Shown here in pieces: positions 7,860 through 17,229 of a stretch of 64,000 nucleotides of DNA (positions are counted from its first letter, which is position 1; each line of letters starts with the position of its first letter). The position numbers and the translations under genes are program-made. The notes beneath the pieces are model-generated. The model searched no databases and was not told the origin of the DNA. It saw only the letters and a program-made list of their open reading frames with translations. The DNA comes from an uncultured Spirochaetia bacterium (GTDB lineage: Bacteria > Spirochaetota > Spirochaetia > CAKZLE01): contig CAKZLE010000031.1 in NCBI GenBank assembly GCA_937125225.1, positions 1 through 64,000 on the forward strand, given 5' to 3'.

Positions 7860-8552
7860 ATGATCTGTATTGGACACAGAGGGGCTGCCGGCTGGGAACC
7901 CCAGAATACCTGTCTTGCTTTTGACAAGGCCATCACTTTGGGTTGTGATTACATTGAGACCGATATACATATATGTAAATCAGGGGAGATGGTCCTATGT
8001 CATGATGCTAGGATCGATTCGACCTCTGATGGAAAGGGCTTCATCAGAGACCTGACCCTCAAAGAACTTCTCACCTTTGATTTCGGTAAGAATCAACAGA
8101 TCATGACCCTTGAAGAGCTCCTTGAACAATGTAGAGGGAAGATCAATCTCAATCTTGAATTAAAGAGTACGGGATCCGGGGCTGCAGTTGCAGCAACACT
8201 CACCAGGGAGATACAATCAGGGAATTGGAATCCTTCTCAACTTCTCATAACCTCCTTCAATCACTTAGAGCTGCAGAGCTTTCATTCATTAGCTTCCTCA
8301 ATACCAACTGGAGCACTCATCAAATCAGTACTCATAGGTCAAGCAGATTATATAAGGAGCTTGGGATGTGACACCCTTGTCGGTAGTCTGGAGTTCGCCT
8401 CAAAAGAGCTGGTGAGAAGCATGCATACAGCTGGTATTCAGATTCTTGTCTATACAGTTAACGATCCAAGAGATATCGATCATATGATCGAGATAGGTGT
8501 TGATGGGATCATCAGCAACTATCCCGATAGGGTTTTGAATAAGATAATATAG
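7860..8552 (+). CDS. ugpQ: Cytosolic glycerophosphodiester phosphodiesterase, UgpQ-like
   Basis: A compact 230-residue GDPD without signal peptide, the size of UgpQ. It starts directly with ICIGHRGAAGWEPQNT (catalytic HR and E/N), followed by YIETDIHICKSGEMVLCHDA (metal ligands and second His), LNLELKS and the terminal IGVDGIISNYPDR. It would cleave imported glycerophosphodiesters into glycerol-3-phosphate and an alcohol. It is 59 bases upstream of ugpB and behind its own promoter. In E. coli ugpQ is also part of the ugp operon. Confidence 0.93.
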   Translation: MICIGHRGAAGWEPQNTCLAFDKAITLGCDYIETDIHICKSGEMVLCHDARIDSTSDGKGFIRDLTLKELLTFDFGKNQQIMTLEELLEQCRGKINLNLELKSTGSGAAVAATLTREIQSGNWNPSQLLITSFNHLELQSFHSLASSIPTGALIKSVLIGQADYIRSLGCDTLVGSLEFASKELVRSMHTAGIQILVYTVNDPRDIDHMIEIGVDGIISNYPDRVLNKII

Positions 8553-8611
8553 TTTTGAGTGATGTTCTTATGGTTTTTACGCCTTCAGGCGATAAACAAA
8601 AGGAGTGTTTT

Positions 8612-9952
8612 ATGAAAAGATTTTTAATTGTCTTACTTGTACTCATGCTTGGTTCTTCATTCATCTTTGGAGCTGGGCAGCAGGAGGTGTCTCTTGTTGA
8701 TGAGGATGCGAATGTCACTATCGACTTCTGGCATGCTATGTCGGGAACTCGTATCGAACTGATCCAGAGCATTGTTGATGACTTCATGGCACAGAATCCG
8801 AATATCACCGTCAATGTTCAATACACTGGTTCATACAATGACACCTTGAATAAGGCTGTTTCTGCTCATAAAGCTGGGAATGCACCACATGTATTCCACT
8901 CCTATGAGATAGGGACTTTAGGTATGATCAACAGTGGGATGATCTCCCCTGTAGATCAATTAGCGGATCGGTATGATATAGAGATTCCTTGGGATGACTT
9001 CTTCGTACCTGTTCAGAGTTATTACAAATACCAAGGAAGACACTATTCCATGCCTTTCAACTCTTCCACACCTTTGATCTTCTACAATAAGACTTTGTTC
9101 GAAAAAGCAGGATTGGATCCTGAGAACCCACCTAAGACCTATGAGGGAATCAGAGAAGCCGCAATTGCTTTGAAAGCCTCAGGAATAGATACCCCAGTCA
9201 CCTGGAACCTTCACAGCTGGTATTTTGAGCAGATGTGCTGTCTCCAAGATGCGCCGTTCGTGAACAATGACAATGGTCGAGGTAAAGAACTTCCTACAGC
9301 AGTCCTTTTCAATGGTGCAGCAGGAAATAAGGCTCTCGATTGGTGGATCGGTATGTATGATGATGGCCTTTTCATGGATGTAGGACCTGGATGGTCAAAC
9401 CACAGAGCAGCTTTCGGTGCAGGAGAGGTCGCAATGGTCATGTCTTCCTCCTCAGATGTCAATCTGCTAACAAAGTCTCTAGCTGAGAAGGGCTGGGAGA
9501 TGGGAACAGGCTTCATTCCTCGACCTGAAGGTGCAACCGGTGGGGTCGCTATCGGTGGTGGATCTTTATGGATGACCAATAACCATCCAGCTGAAGAAGA
9601 ACTTGCAGCTCTAAAACTTGTTGAATTCATCTCTAGTGATGAACCTCAGATGGCATGGCACAAAGGTACAGGGTACTTCCCAGTTCGAAAGACCGCTATG
9701 GATAAGTTAGAGAAAGAGGGTTGGTTCATAGAGAACCCAAATTACCTGACAGCTTTTGAGCAGCTATTGGTAAGTCCTGAGACTTTGAATACTGCAGGAA
9801 GCCTCTTAGGTGTCTTCCCCGAGACAAGAGCAATCATCCAGTCAGAGATTCAGGAATGTTATGCAGGAAAGGATGTCTCCAAAGCATTGGATGACGCGGC
9901 AGCACAGGTCAATGATCTCATCACAGAGTGGAATGAGTTGATCGACCTCTAG
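8612..9952 (+). CDS. ugpB: UgpB-like glycerol-3-phosphate/glycerophosphodiester ABC binding protein
   Basis: A 446-residue exported binding protein: signal peptide MKRFLIVLLVLMLGSSFIFG and spirochaete-style AGQQE mature start. It contains UgpB-like segments ITVNVQYTGSYNDTLNKAV, FNSSTPLIFYNKTLFEKAGL, WHKGTGYFPVR and the late NTAGSLLGVFPETRAI. The start at 8612 follows AGGAGTG; a 19-residue upstream extension is unlikely. The ligand would be glycerol-3-phosphate, glycerophosphocholine or a related diester, consistent with the two GDPD genes before it. A perfect hairpin follows the gene. Confidence 0.92.
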   Translation: MKRFLIVLLVLMLGSSFIFGAGQQEVSLVDEDANVTIDFWHAMSGTRIELIQSIVDDFMAQNPNITVNVQYTGSYNDTLNKAVSAHKAGNAPHVFHSYEIGTLGMINSGMISPVDQLADRYDIEIPWDDFFVPVQSYYKYQGRHYSMPFNSSTPLIFYNKTLFEKAGLDPENPPKTYEGIREAAIALKASGIDTPVTWNLHSWYFEQMCCLQDAPFVNNDNGRGKELPTAVLFNGAAGNKALDWWIGMYDDGLFMDVGPGWSNHRAAFGAGEVAMVMSSSSDVNLLTKSLAEKGWEMGTGFIPRPEGATGGVAIGGGSLWMTNNHPAEEELAALKLVEFISSDEPQMAWHKGTGYFPVRKTAMDKLEKEGWFIENPNYLTAFEQLLVSPETLNTAGSLLGVFPETRAIIQSEIQECYAGKDVSKALDDAAAQVNDLITEWNELIDL

Positions 9953-9966
9953 ACATTATTAACAAC

Positions 9967-9996
9967 ACAGCCCTATACGAATTCGTATAGGGCTGT
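9967..9996 (+). other. Perfect 30-base palindrome between ugpB and ugpA
   Basis: ACAGCCCTATACG and its complement face each other around AATT, giving a 13-base-pair RNA stem with a 4-base loop. It is followed by TCTATACTT, not a U tract. It sits 14 bases after the ugpB stop codon and about 20 bases before the ugpA start, the same place as the other binding-protein hairpins in this window. Confidence 0.85.
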
Positions 9997-10015
9997 TCTA
10001 TACTTGGAGAACACT

Positions 10016-10885
10016 ATGAAACAGGCAGGTTTTTCTTCAAAATACCTACCCTATCTCTTATTGGTACCAACCTTCGCAGTACTGATCATCTTCCTATTCT
10101 ACCCGGCATTCGAGACTTTCAGGCTCACCTTCTATAAGGTTCACCCCTATTCAGGAGCTGAGAAATTCGCCGGTCTCTATAATCTGAAGAAGATCTTCAC
10201 GAACCCAGATTACCTGAGCAGTTTCTGGACTTCAGCGATCTTTGCTATTGCAGTCATCGGGTTCGGACTACTCACCTCTTTACTGCTTGCACTTCTGTTA
10301 AATCAGAATATAAAGGGCGCCAAGATCTATCGCTCCCTTCTTATCTGGCCCTATGCCCTCTCTCCCGCGATAGCAGGAGCTCTATTCAATTTCCTTTTTA
10401 ATCCAGCTAATGGAATCATAGGTTATTTCACAGGAATCAGGACATGGATGACTAACGGGTCAACTGCCCTGTTCGTGGTCATCATCGCTGCAGTCTGGAA
10501 GAACCTCGGTTATAATATCATATTCTACCTGACTGCTCTCAGGAATATACCAAAGGATGCTCTTGAAGCTGCTGAACTTGATGGAGCAGGACCTGTACGC
10601 AGATTCTTCTCCATCACATTCGCCTTTCTCTCCCCAATGACCTTCTTCCTTCTTGTCATGAACACCACCTATGCCTACTTCAGTGCATTCGGTCTCATTG
10701 ATGTCCTGACCGAAGGTGGACCAGCAGAATCTACGAATGTCTTGATCTATCAACTCTATAAGGACTTCTTCGTGAACTCTCGAATCGGATATGCAGCTGC
10801 AGAGAGTTTCATCCTATTCATGATCGTGGTATTGATCACTGTCATGCAGTTTCAGACTACTGAGAAAAAAGTCTATTACCAATAG
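10016..10885 (+). CDS. ugpA: UgpA-like ABC transporter permease
   Basis: A 289-residue CUT1 permease with six predicted helices. The cytoplasmic EAA loop is present as ALEAAELDGAGPVRRFFSITF. The N-terminal PYLLLVPTFAVLIIFLFYPA and IWPYALSPAIAGALFNFLFN match UgpA. The start at 10016 follows GGAGA at 6-7 bases; an upstream TTG overlaps that ribosome site. It pairs with UgpE. No ugpC ATPase gene is present in the operon, so a shared MsmX/UgpC-type ATPase encoded elsewhere is implied. Confidence 0.93.
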   Translation: MKQAGFSSKYLPYLLLVPTFAVLIIFLFYPAFETFRLTFYKVHPYSGAEKFAGLYNLKKIFTNPDYLSSFWTSAIFAIAVIGFGLLTSLLLALLLNQNIKGAKIYRSLLIWPYALSPAIAGALFNFLFNPANGIIGYFTGIRTWMTNGSTALFVVIIAAVWKNLGYNIIFYLTALRNIPKDALEAAELDGAGPVRRFFSITFAFLSPMTFFLLVMNTTYAYFSAFGLIDVLTEGGPAESTNVLIYQLYKDFFVNSRIGYAAAESFILFMIVVLITVMQFQTTEKKVYYQ

Positions 10886-10899
10886 GAGGCAAAGAGTAA

Positions 10900-11724
10900 A
10901 TGATACGTTCAAAAAGAAAGACAACGGCAATCCATCTATTGCTGATCATCTCAGTACTCATCGTCTGCCTCCCGGTATTATTAGCTTTGGTCATCAGTTC
11001 ACAGACGGAAACAGAGGTCCTAGCCTACCCTCCAAAACTGACCTTCTCTACAAACTGGGTCTCCAATTATACTACGGCCTGGCAGAGGATCAACTTAGGG
11101 AGGATGATGTTCAATTCAGCATTCATAGCGATCATGGTCACCATAGGCAAAGTCATCATGAGTCTGTTAGCAGCTTTTGCCTTCACCCATTTCGATTTCA
11201 AAGGGAAACAGATTCTATTCTTCTTAGTGATAGTGACTCTTTTACTACCGGTACCTGTACGGATCGTAGCACTCTTTGAAGTCGTCAGATCCTTTGGTTG
11301 GATCAATACCTATGCAGGACTGATCATACCCTTCTGGGCCAGTGCGACAGGGACATTCCTCTTCATCCAAAGATTCAAGACCGTTCCTTCAGAATTGATC
11401 GATGCATCCAAGATGGATGGCTGCAGACCTATGCAGTATTTCTTCAAAGTACTGCTTCCGTTGACCAAGAGTACCATAGGGGCCTTGGTTGTCATCGAGT
11501 TCATCTATATCTGGAACCAGTACCTATGGCCTCTTATGGCAACTAATACAGATAACATGAGAGTAGTCCAGATAGGGATCAAGATGCTGATGAATGCAGA
11601 ATCATCAAACAATTGGGGTGTCATCATGGCTGGTGTCATCATGACAATGATCCCACCACTATTGGTATTCTTCATCCTTCAGGAAAGCTTTATGAAAGGC
11701 TTTGCACTACAGAGTGAGAAATAG
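10900..11724 (+). CDS. ugpE: UgpE-like ABC transporter permease
   Basis: A 274-residue MalG-type permease with six helices; the EAA loop reads PSELIDASKMDGCRPMQYFF. LLPVPVRIVALFEVVRSFGWI and the C-terminal QESFMKGFALQSEK are typical of UgpE. It begins 14 bases after ugpA with AGGAGGCAAAG upstream of the ATG, and the next gene begins 7 bases after its stop. Confidence 0.93.
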   Translation: MIRSKRKTTAIHLLLIISVLIVCLPVLLALVISSQTETEVLAYPPKLTFSTNWVSNYTTAWQRINLGRMMFNSAFIAIMVTIGKVIMSLLAAFAFTHFDFKGKQILFFLVIVTLLLPVPVRIVALFEVVRSFGWINTYAGLIIPFWASATGTFLFIQRFKTVPSELIDASKMDGCRPMQYFFKVLLPLTKSTIGALVVIEFIYIWNQYLWPLMATNTDNMRVVQIGIKMLMNAESSNNWGVIMAGVIMTMIPPLLVFFILQESFMKGFALQSEK

Positions 11725-11731
11725 GAGTCAT

Positions 11732-12679
11732 ATGATTATGAGTAGATCTCAGGCAATCGGGAGAGCCTTTGGAAAGGTGATCCTCATCGGTGATCAATTC
11801 GTCATACAAGGAGTCCCCGCAGTCCTAGCAGCACTCCCCTTCGAGACGATCTGTACTGTTACCTATGATCCGGAAGGAATACCAGGCTGGTCTATGGCAG
11901 ATCACCGAGTAGAGGTTCCTGGGTATAAAGAGGCTAAGATAGCTGACCAGCAGGAGGCCATGGATACCATGACCAAAGAGATGGGATTAGCACAGTACTC
12001 CCTCTCGATAGAACTGACTGGAGACCTCCTAGCAGGAAGTGGGGTCGGAGCAAGTGCAGCGAACTGTGTCTCCTATGCGAGGGCCTGCAGTGAACTCTTC
12101 GATCTTGGGTATGATGATCCAACGGTGAACTACTTTGCCTGGCGAGGAGAGTTCGGGTATCATGGACTCCCTTCAGGACTTGATAACACCGTCTCGACCT
12201 TTGGGGGGACTATTCTCTATGAACTTCATGACCAAAAGAAGTCCTTCGCGACTTTGAATCTGAAGAGACCCATCGAAGTCGTCATGGGAAACAGTGGGAT
12301 CACAGCCGATACTTCGAAACTCAAAGGGTTTCTTGAAGCACAGAGAGATCTAGACCCAAGACTATTCACCGACCGATTGGAGATGGTACGAGCTCAAGTA
12401 TATGCCTTGAAAGAGGCTTTGGAATCAGATGATCTGAAAAAAGTCGGAACGATCATGAATGAGAATCATCACCTTCTCATAGAGATGGGACTCTCTCATC
12501 CGAGACTGATCGAACTATGTGATCAGGCCTGTTCCCTTGGAGCCTATGGTGCGAAGGTCACTGGAGGGGGACGTGGTGGTTATATGGTAGCATTGACACC
12601 GGGGAAGGCCCTTCAAGATAAGGTAGCCAGTGCATTCGAAGAACAGGGCATCTCAACGATCAGAGGAGTGATACGCTAA
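11732..12679 (+). CDS. GHMP-family kinase, mevalonate-kinase-like, in the ugp operon
   Basis: A 315-residue cytosolic GHMP kinase. Motif 1 is GKVILIGDQFVIQGVPAVLA, motif 2 (ATP loop) LLAGSGVGASAA at about 99-110, then HGLPSGLDNTVSTFGG, which is the mevalonate-kinase signature, and motif 3 VTGGGRGGYMVAL near the C-terminus. Mevalonate kinase phosphorylates mevalonate with ATP, but no other mevalonate-pathway gene is nearby. AGGAG precedes two possible starts, ATG 11732 (used here) and ATG 11738. The 7-base gap to ugpE implies co-transcription, so it may phosphorylate a product of imported glycerophosphodiesters; this is inference. Confidence 0.8.
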   Translation: MIMSRSQAIGRAFGKVILIGDQFVIQGVPAVLAALPFETICTVTYDPEGIPGWSMADHRVEVPGYKEAKIADQQEAMDTMTKEMGLAQYSLSIELTGDLLAGSGVGASAANCVSYARACSELFDLGYDDPTVNYFAWRGEFGYHGLPSGLDNTVSTFGGTILYELHDQKKSFATLNLKRPIEVVMGNSGITADTSKLKGFLEAQRDLDPRLFTDRLEMVRAQVYALKEALESDDLKKVGTIMNENHHLLIEMGLSHPRLIELCDQACSLGAYGAKVTGGGRGGYMVALTPGKALQDKVASAFEEQGISTIRGVIR

Positions 12680-12705
12680 GATACCCATATAAGTGAAAGC
12701 ATTCA

Positions 12706-14109
12706 TCAGCGATTATAGGCTTCCCAGAATCTCTGACTGACAGGGGTCTGGGTATCATCCCAGAGCTCTCTTTGGTGCAATAACTCCTGTCTCAAATCAT
12801 CAAGGAGCTCTTTATGATCTTCATGTTCAGCTAGATCGTTCTTCTCAAAAGGATCATCTTCAATATTGAAGAGTTGGGTATGCTTTCCGTGTTCTCCAGC
12901 ATATTCGATAAGTTTATAGCCTCCCCTCTTTACTCCTCGCAGTAGCTCTGCATAGGCGAAGTAGAGCGTATCCCTTATGTCATCCTTTAGCATCTCCTCA
13001 CCTGAGATCTGAGAATAGAGGCTATTCCCCTCGATCCCATCAGGTTTATCGATAGCTAATGCATCACAGATCGTTGGGAAGATATCAAGAAGGTAGCAGG
13101 GATCTGAACAAAGCTTGTTCGCTTTGATCTGTGGACCAGAGAAGATCAGAGGTACTCTCACACTGTGTTCATAGGCACTCTGCTTACCGAACAAGCCATG
13201 TTGCCCAAGAGCTAGACCGTTATCACCAGCTAAGATGATAATGGAGTTCTCATACTCCCCGATACTCTTCAGCTTTTCTATGATCCTACCAATCTGATCA
13301 TCAAGATGAGTGATCATGCCATAGTACTCTGCTAGATGTGTCCTCACCTCATGCTCAGTCCTCGGATAGGGGGCAAGTACCTCGTCTCTCACATTTCTGA
13401 TACCATATTCAAACAGATGCTCTTCTCTGAAATTCTCAGGCAAGCTCACCGTCTCAGGTTCATACATCTTCAGGTACTTCTCAGGCATGGTCCTCGGATC
13501 ATGCGGTGCCATGAATGCTGTATAGAGGAAAAAGGGGTTATCGCCTCTCTGGCTATCAAGCCAGTTCACCGCATAGTCTGCGAAAAGATTACTTGAATGC
13601 TTTCCCGGATTAATATGATCTGAGATCATATTATTGACGACCCGTGAATGAAAGGCATCAGTTGTATAGGGTACTGAATAATCATATTCACCACTCGGAT
13701 CAAAGTCACATGCAGGAATATTCCAATGATCCCACATACCACCGAAGAAGATCTCCCCGCCGGAGGTGAAACTTCTCGCATAAGCTGCAGGACTATTATG
13801 CCACTTGCCTATACCACAGGTATCATACCCTGCCTTCTGAAGAACCTCTCCCAATAGGATGTGGTCTTCGGGGATATAGGAGCCGTTGTCTGCAAGATGA
13901 AAAAGGGTCTTACCCGTATGGATCATAGCTCTAGAAGGCATACAGACAGCCCCACAGGTACCACCAGGAATATGAGCATTGGTAAAGGCTACCCCGCTCG
14001 ACACTAGTAGATCCATATAAGGAGTCTTTACTTCTTTGTTCCCCAAAGCTCCAATGGTATCAAACCGCTGATCATCGGTCAGTATGAAAACGATATTAGG
14101 TTTCTTCAT
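12706..14109 (-). CDS. Formylglycine-dependent sulfatase (family S1), cytosolic, linked to TTT system 2
   Basis: A 467-residue type I sulfatase. It begins KKPNIVFILTDDQRFDT (metal-binding DD) and carries the maturation motif Cys56-Met-Pro-Ser-Arg60 (C-x-P-x-R), followed by HTGKTLF. GIGKWHN, AGDNGLALGQHGLFGK and the C-terminal FNIEDDPFEKNDLAEH are the expected sulfatase blocks. There is no signal peptide, so it acts in the cytoplasm and needs a cytosolic FGE or anSME, which is not in this window. It is the last gene of the tctC2-tctB2-tctA2 unit (22 bases after tctA2), suggesting that the imported anion is a small organosulfate. Confidence 0.93.
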   Translation of the reverse strand: MKKPNIVFILTDDQRFDTIGALGNKEVKTPYMDLLVSSGVAFTNAHIPGGTCGAVCMPSRAMIHTGKTLFHLADNGSYIPEDHILLGEVLQKAGYDTCGIGKWHNSPAAYARSFTSGGEIFFGGMWDHWNIPACDFDPSGEYDYSVPYTTDAFHSRVVNNMISDHINPGKHSSNLFADYAVNWLDSQRGDNPFFLYTAFMAPHDPRTMPEKYLKMYEPETVSLPENFREEHLFEYGIRNVRDEVLAPYPRTEHEVRTHLAEYYGMITHLDDQIGRIIEKLKSIGEYENSIIILAGDNGLALGQHGLFGKQSAYEHSVRVPLIFSGPQIKANKLCSDPCYLLDIFPTICDALAIDKPDGIEGNSLYSQISGEEMLKDDIRDTLYFAYAELLRGVKRGGYKLIEYAGEHGKHTQLFNIEDDPFEKNDLAEHEDHKELLDDLRQELLHQRELWDDTQTPVSQRFWEAYNR

Positions 14110-14131
14110 GATATTCTCTTTCCTGTTTATC

Positions 14132-15634
14132 CTATCTATTTTGCAATTTTCTGGCCTGTATGACTGAGATCACCAACGAGATCGCTGAGATCAACAGGAA
14201 GACCAGAGATATTGGCTTCTGTATGAAGATCATCAAGGATCCTCTGGAGATGATAAGAGCCTGTCTGAAACTCGTCTCTGCAAGGGGGCCGAGTACCAAA
14301 GCCAATACCATAGGTACCAATGGGAAATCAAACTTCAAGAAGAAGTAGCCCACTATCCCGAAGACCAACATAGCGAAGACATCGAACATCGAACTGTTGA
14401 CGGCAAAAGCGCCAACTGCACAGAAGATCAATAGCAACGCAACGAACAGTTTCTTATTGATGTTCCTGATCTTCACGAACAGTTTGATATAGACCTTTGC
14501 CTGTAGGAACATGATGATGTTCACAAAGAACAGTCCGATGATGATCGCATAGGTCAATGGTGCATGATCACTGAAAAGTGCTGGTCCTACGGGTAATCCA
14601 TGCATGATCAAAGCACCCATCATGACTGCTGTTACCACATCTCCAGGTATTCCCAAAGTCATCATTGGTATCAGGGTCGCACCAGTGATACCATTATTTC
14701 CGGCCTCAGTAGCTGCTACACCTTCTAAAGCACCATGTCCGAACTCCTCTGGATGTTTCGAAGATCTCTTTGCTTCATTATAACTCGCAAAGGAGGAGAG
14801 GATCGCACCAGTTCCTGGAACAGCCCCTATGAACGTTCCGATGAATGAAGATTTTATGATAGTCTTCATGCAATCGAGCAGCTCCCCTCGAGTTAGTTTT
14901 TCACCTTCTATAGCGTTACTGATCTCAAAGCTATCATCCTCATGGTTCTTCCATTTCTTCCAGAAGTCCTCACAGATATTCATCAACTCAGAAATCGAGA
15001 AGACTCCGACTAGGGCAGGGACCAGATTGATCCCACTCATCATGTTATAACTACCAAAAGATAATCTTGCAGTTCCCATGATAGGATCTATCCCTATCAT
15101 ACTGATGTAGATACCGATGAGACCCGAGACTAAACCTTTGAGTAAGTTCTTCGAACTTACCGATATGATGATACTCAATCCGAAAATGGCTAGAGCAAAG
15201 AACTCTGCAGGTCCGAACTTTACTGCGAAAGTCGCAATGATCGGCGCAACGAATAGTAGAACTACAGTACTGATCAATCCTGCGATAACAGAAGCTATCA
15301 GTGCCATGTTCAAGGCTTTGACAGCCTTACCTTTCTTTGTCAGAGGATACCCCTCTATCAGGGTAGCTGCTGCAGCTGGTGTTCCTGGAGTATTGATGAG
15401 GATCGCAGTGATGGATCCTGCATAGTTACCGGCACAGTAGGCTCCAAGAAGCAGGATCATACCTGCAAGAGGATCCATACCGAAGGTTATCGGTAACAGA
15501 AGTACAATAGCCATCAAGACAGTTAGTCCTGGAATCGAACCAAAGATCAATCCGGCGAGAACTCCAAGATTCATCATAGCGAACACTTTAAGAGAGAGGA
15601 TACCTATAAAGCCACTTAGTATATTGGTTAACAT
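14132..15634 (-). CDS. tctA: Tripartite tricarboxylate transporter, TctA (copy 2)
   Basis: A 500-residue TctA with about 11-12 helices. Family signatures are LIFGSIPGLTVLMAIVLLLP, INTPGTPAAAATLIEGYPL, FIGTFIGAVPGTGAILSSF and LIPMMTLGIPGDVVTAVMMG. It is clearly related to but diverged from copy 1 (1222-2718); for example, it has a charged insertion around residues 225-250 (KKWKNHEDDSFEI). The ATG at 15634 is five bases after GGAGG. It lies between tctB2 and the sulfatase. Confidence 0.95.
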   Translation of the reverse strand: MLTNILSGFIGILSLKVFAMMNLGVLAGLIFGSIPGLTVLMAIVLLLPITFGMDPLAGMILLLGAYCAGNYAGSITAILINTPGTPAAAATLIEGYPLTKKGKAVKALNMALIASVIAGLISTVVLLFVAPIIATFAVKFGPAEFFALAIFGLSIIISVSSKNLLKGLVSGLIGIYISMIGIDPIMGTARLSFGSYNMMSGINLVPALVGVFSISELMNICEDFWKKWKNHEDDSFEISNAIEGEKLTRGELLDCMKTIIKSSFIGTFIGAVPGTGAILSSFASYNEAKRSSKHPEEFGHGALEGVAATEAGNNGITGATLIPMMTLGIPGDVVTAVMMGALIMHGLPVGPALFSDHAPLTYAIIIGLFFVNIIMFLQAKVYIKLFVKIRNINKKLFVALLLIFCAVGAFAVNSSMFDVFAMLVFGIVGYFFLKFDFPLVPMVLALVLGPLAETSFRQALIISRGSLMIFIQKPISLVFLLISAISLVISVIQARKLQNR

Positions 15635-15643
15635 CAACGCCTC

Positions 15644-16120
15644 CTATATGATCCCGAACAGACCGATTTTTGGTAGTGGGATATTCAAGACGACATCCAT
15701 GATCAAATAGACCAAGACCACTATTGCTAACAGTATCAGATAGTTCTTATAGTTCCTCTCTTTCAAGATGAACATGATGAGCGGTAGGATGGTCAAGGAT
15801 GCAATGAAATAACCTGCAAAGACCATGACTACTGCATATGCAACCATCAACAAAAAGATGGTGAATGGAAATCGGTGAAATACTACAGAGGATCTCACAT
15901 GATCAGCCTCTCCCCTCTCCTTCTGATAGAACACGATTGCCTGGATCAACATGATCAAAGCCATAATGATCACCCCTCTCGATACCATGATTGGTACGGC
16001 TCTTGGGGATACACCAGCAAGCGAAGCCTCCTGTATCTGGGTGATCGCAAAGATATGCATCACGATACCTGTAAACAGAATGATCAGACTCAACATGAAT
16101 TTCTCTACATAAAGCTTCAT
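15644..16120 (-). CDS. tctB: Tripartite tricarboxylate transporter, TctB (copy 2)
   Basis: A 158-residue protein with four helices in the usual TctB arrangement (helix 1, loop with SPRAVPIMVSRGVII, helices 2-4). The start at 16120 follows GGAG at 5 bases; the upstream GTG is less likely. It ends 9 bases before tctA2. Confidence 0.88.
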   Translation of the reverse strand: MKLYVEKFMLSLIILFTGIVMHIFAITQIQEASLAGVSPRAVPIMVSRGVIIMALIMLIQAIVFYQKERGEADHVRSSVVFHRFPFTIFLLMVAYAVVMVFAGYFIASLTILPLIMFILKERNYKNYLILLAIVVLVYLIMDVVLNIPLPKIGLFGII

Positions 16121-16135
16121 ATACACTCCAAATGA

Positions 16136-16167
16136 ATAGCGGTTGATCTATTATAATCAACCGCTAT
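16136..16167 (-). other. Intergenic hairpin between tctC2 and tctB2
   Basis: Twelve-base perfect arms (ATAGCGGTTGAT / ATCAACCGCTAT) around an 8-base loop lie between the binding-protein gene and tctB2. No U tract follows in the direction of transcription. It has the same position and form as the hairpin after tctC copy 1. Confidence 0.8.
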
Positions 16168-16181
16168 CATATTCTCATCTA

Positions 16182-17108
16182 TTAGTTGAAGTAACTTTCG
16201 AAGAAGGCTGCTTCAGATCTTACTTTCTTCTCTAAAGAAGCTTTATCAGCACCATAGATATCGATCTTGGAATTCTTAGTGAATTCCTTGAAAGAATCTG
16301 CATTCAGAAGTTTTTCAAATCCTGCAGCGAGTGTATCGACTACATCGTCTGGAGTATCTTTTGGAGCATATAGTCCATTATATGATTCAAGTACTACATC
16401 ATATCCAAGCTCTTTTGCCGTAGGAACTCCAGGAAGAAGTTCTGATCGTTTTGAGCTGAGGATACACAGTACTCTGAGGTCTTCCATACTATCAACGATC
16501 GTCGTTCTTGAGTCTGAGATATCAACATGTCCACCGAGTGCTGCAACACTTGACTCATTAGATCCTGAGAAAGGTACATGGTCTGCCTGTATTCCCATCT
16601 TGTCCATCAGCATGCCCAAAGCAGCTGCAGGTCCACTACTGGCACCAGGAGATCCATAAGTCACTGAACCCATGTTCTTAAGATCGTCTAAGCTCTCGAT
16701 TCCAGAGTCTTTCCCGGTTACTACGAGAGTATGCTCCAAAGTGATTCCCAATACTGGTTTGAAGTCATCAATCGAGTAATCTACTGCGATATTCTGTGGT
16801 GTAAGGGTGAATTGTCCACCAGAAGCCCACATCACGGTATAACCATCTGCCTTAGCCATCTTTGAGGCCATCGCACTCTTTGTACCGGTTGCACCCGATT
16901 TATCGACGATCACTACAGGAACACCGAAGACATCCTCTGCTCCTTCGATCAACACTCTAGCCTGAGTATCTGAAGATCCTCCTGGAGGCCATGACATATT
17001 CATTTCGATCGCTTTTGAAGGAAATACTTTCTGTTCACTTGCACCCTGTGCAAAAACCGATCCACCAACGAGAGATAGGATCATCAGGATCACTAAACCT
17101 TTTTTCAT
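16182..17108 (-). CDS. tctC: TTT substrate-binding protein TctC (Bug family, copy 2)
   Basis: A 308-residue exported binding protein with signal peptide MKKGLVILMILSLVGGSVFA and mature QGASEQ. Bug-family landmarks are IEMNMSWPPGGSSDTQAR, VVIVDKSGATGTKSAMA and GSPGASSGPAAALGMLMDKM. It is only distantly similar to copy 1, so a different ligand is likely. It is the first gene after a strong promoter, and its operon ends with a sulfatase. Confidence 0.93.
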   Translation of the reverse strand: MKKGLVILMILSLVGGSVFAQGASEQKVFPSKAIEMNMSWPPGGSSDTQARVLIEGAEDVFGVPVVIVDKSGATGTKSAMASKMAKADGYTVMWASGGQFTLTPQNIAVDYSIDDFKPVLGITLEHTLVVTGKDSGIESLDDLKNMGSVTYGSPGASSGPAAALGMLMDKMGIQADHVPFSGSNESSVAALGGHVDISDSRTTIVDSMEDLRVLCILSSKRSELLPGVPTAKELGYDVVLESYNGLYAPKDTPDDVVDTLAAGFEKLLNADSFKEFTKNSKIDIYGADKASLEKKVRSEAAFFESYFN

Positions 17109-17229
17109 TTTTCAAACTCCTTTGATTAAGCATACTGCTTTACATAATGATGATAGTTGTTTTATCTACTTATTTTCACAATGAAATTAAGTATACAAAT
17201 AAGAACTTTCATCTGTTAATGATTTTTTA

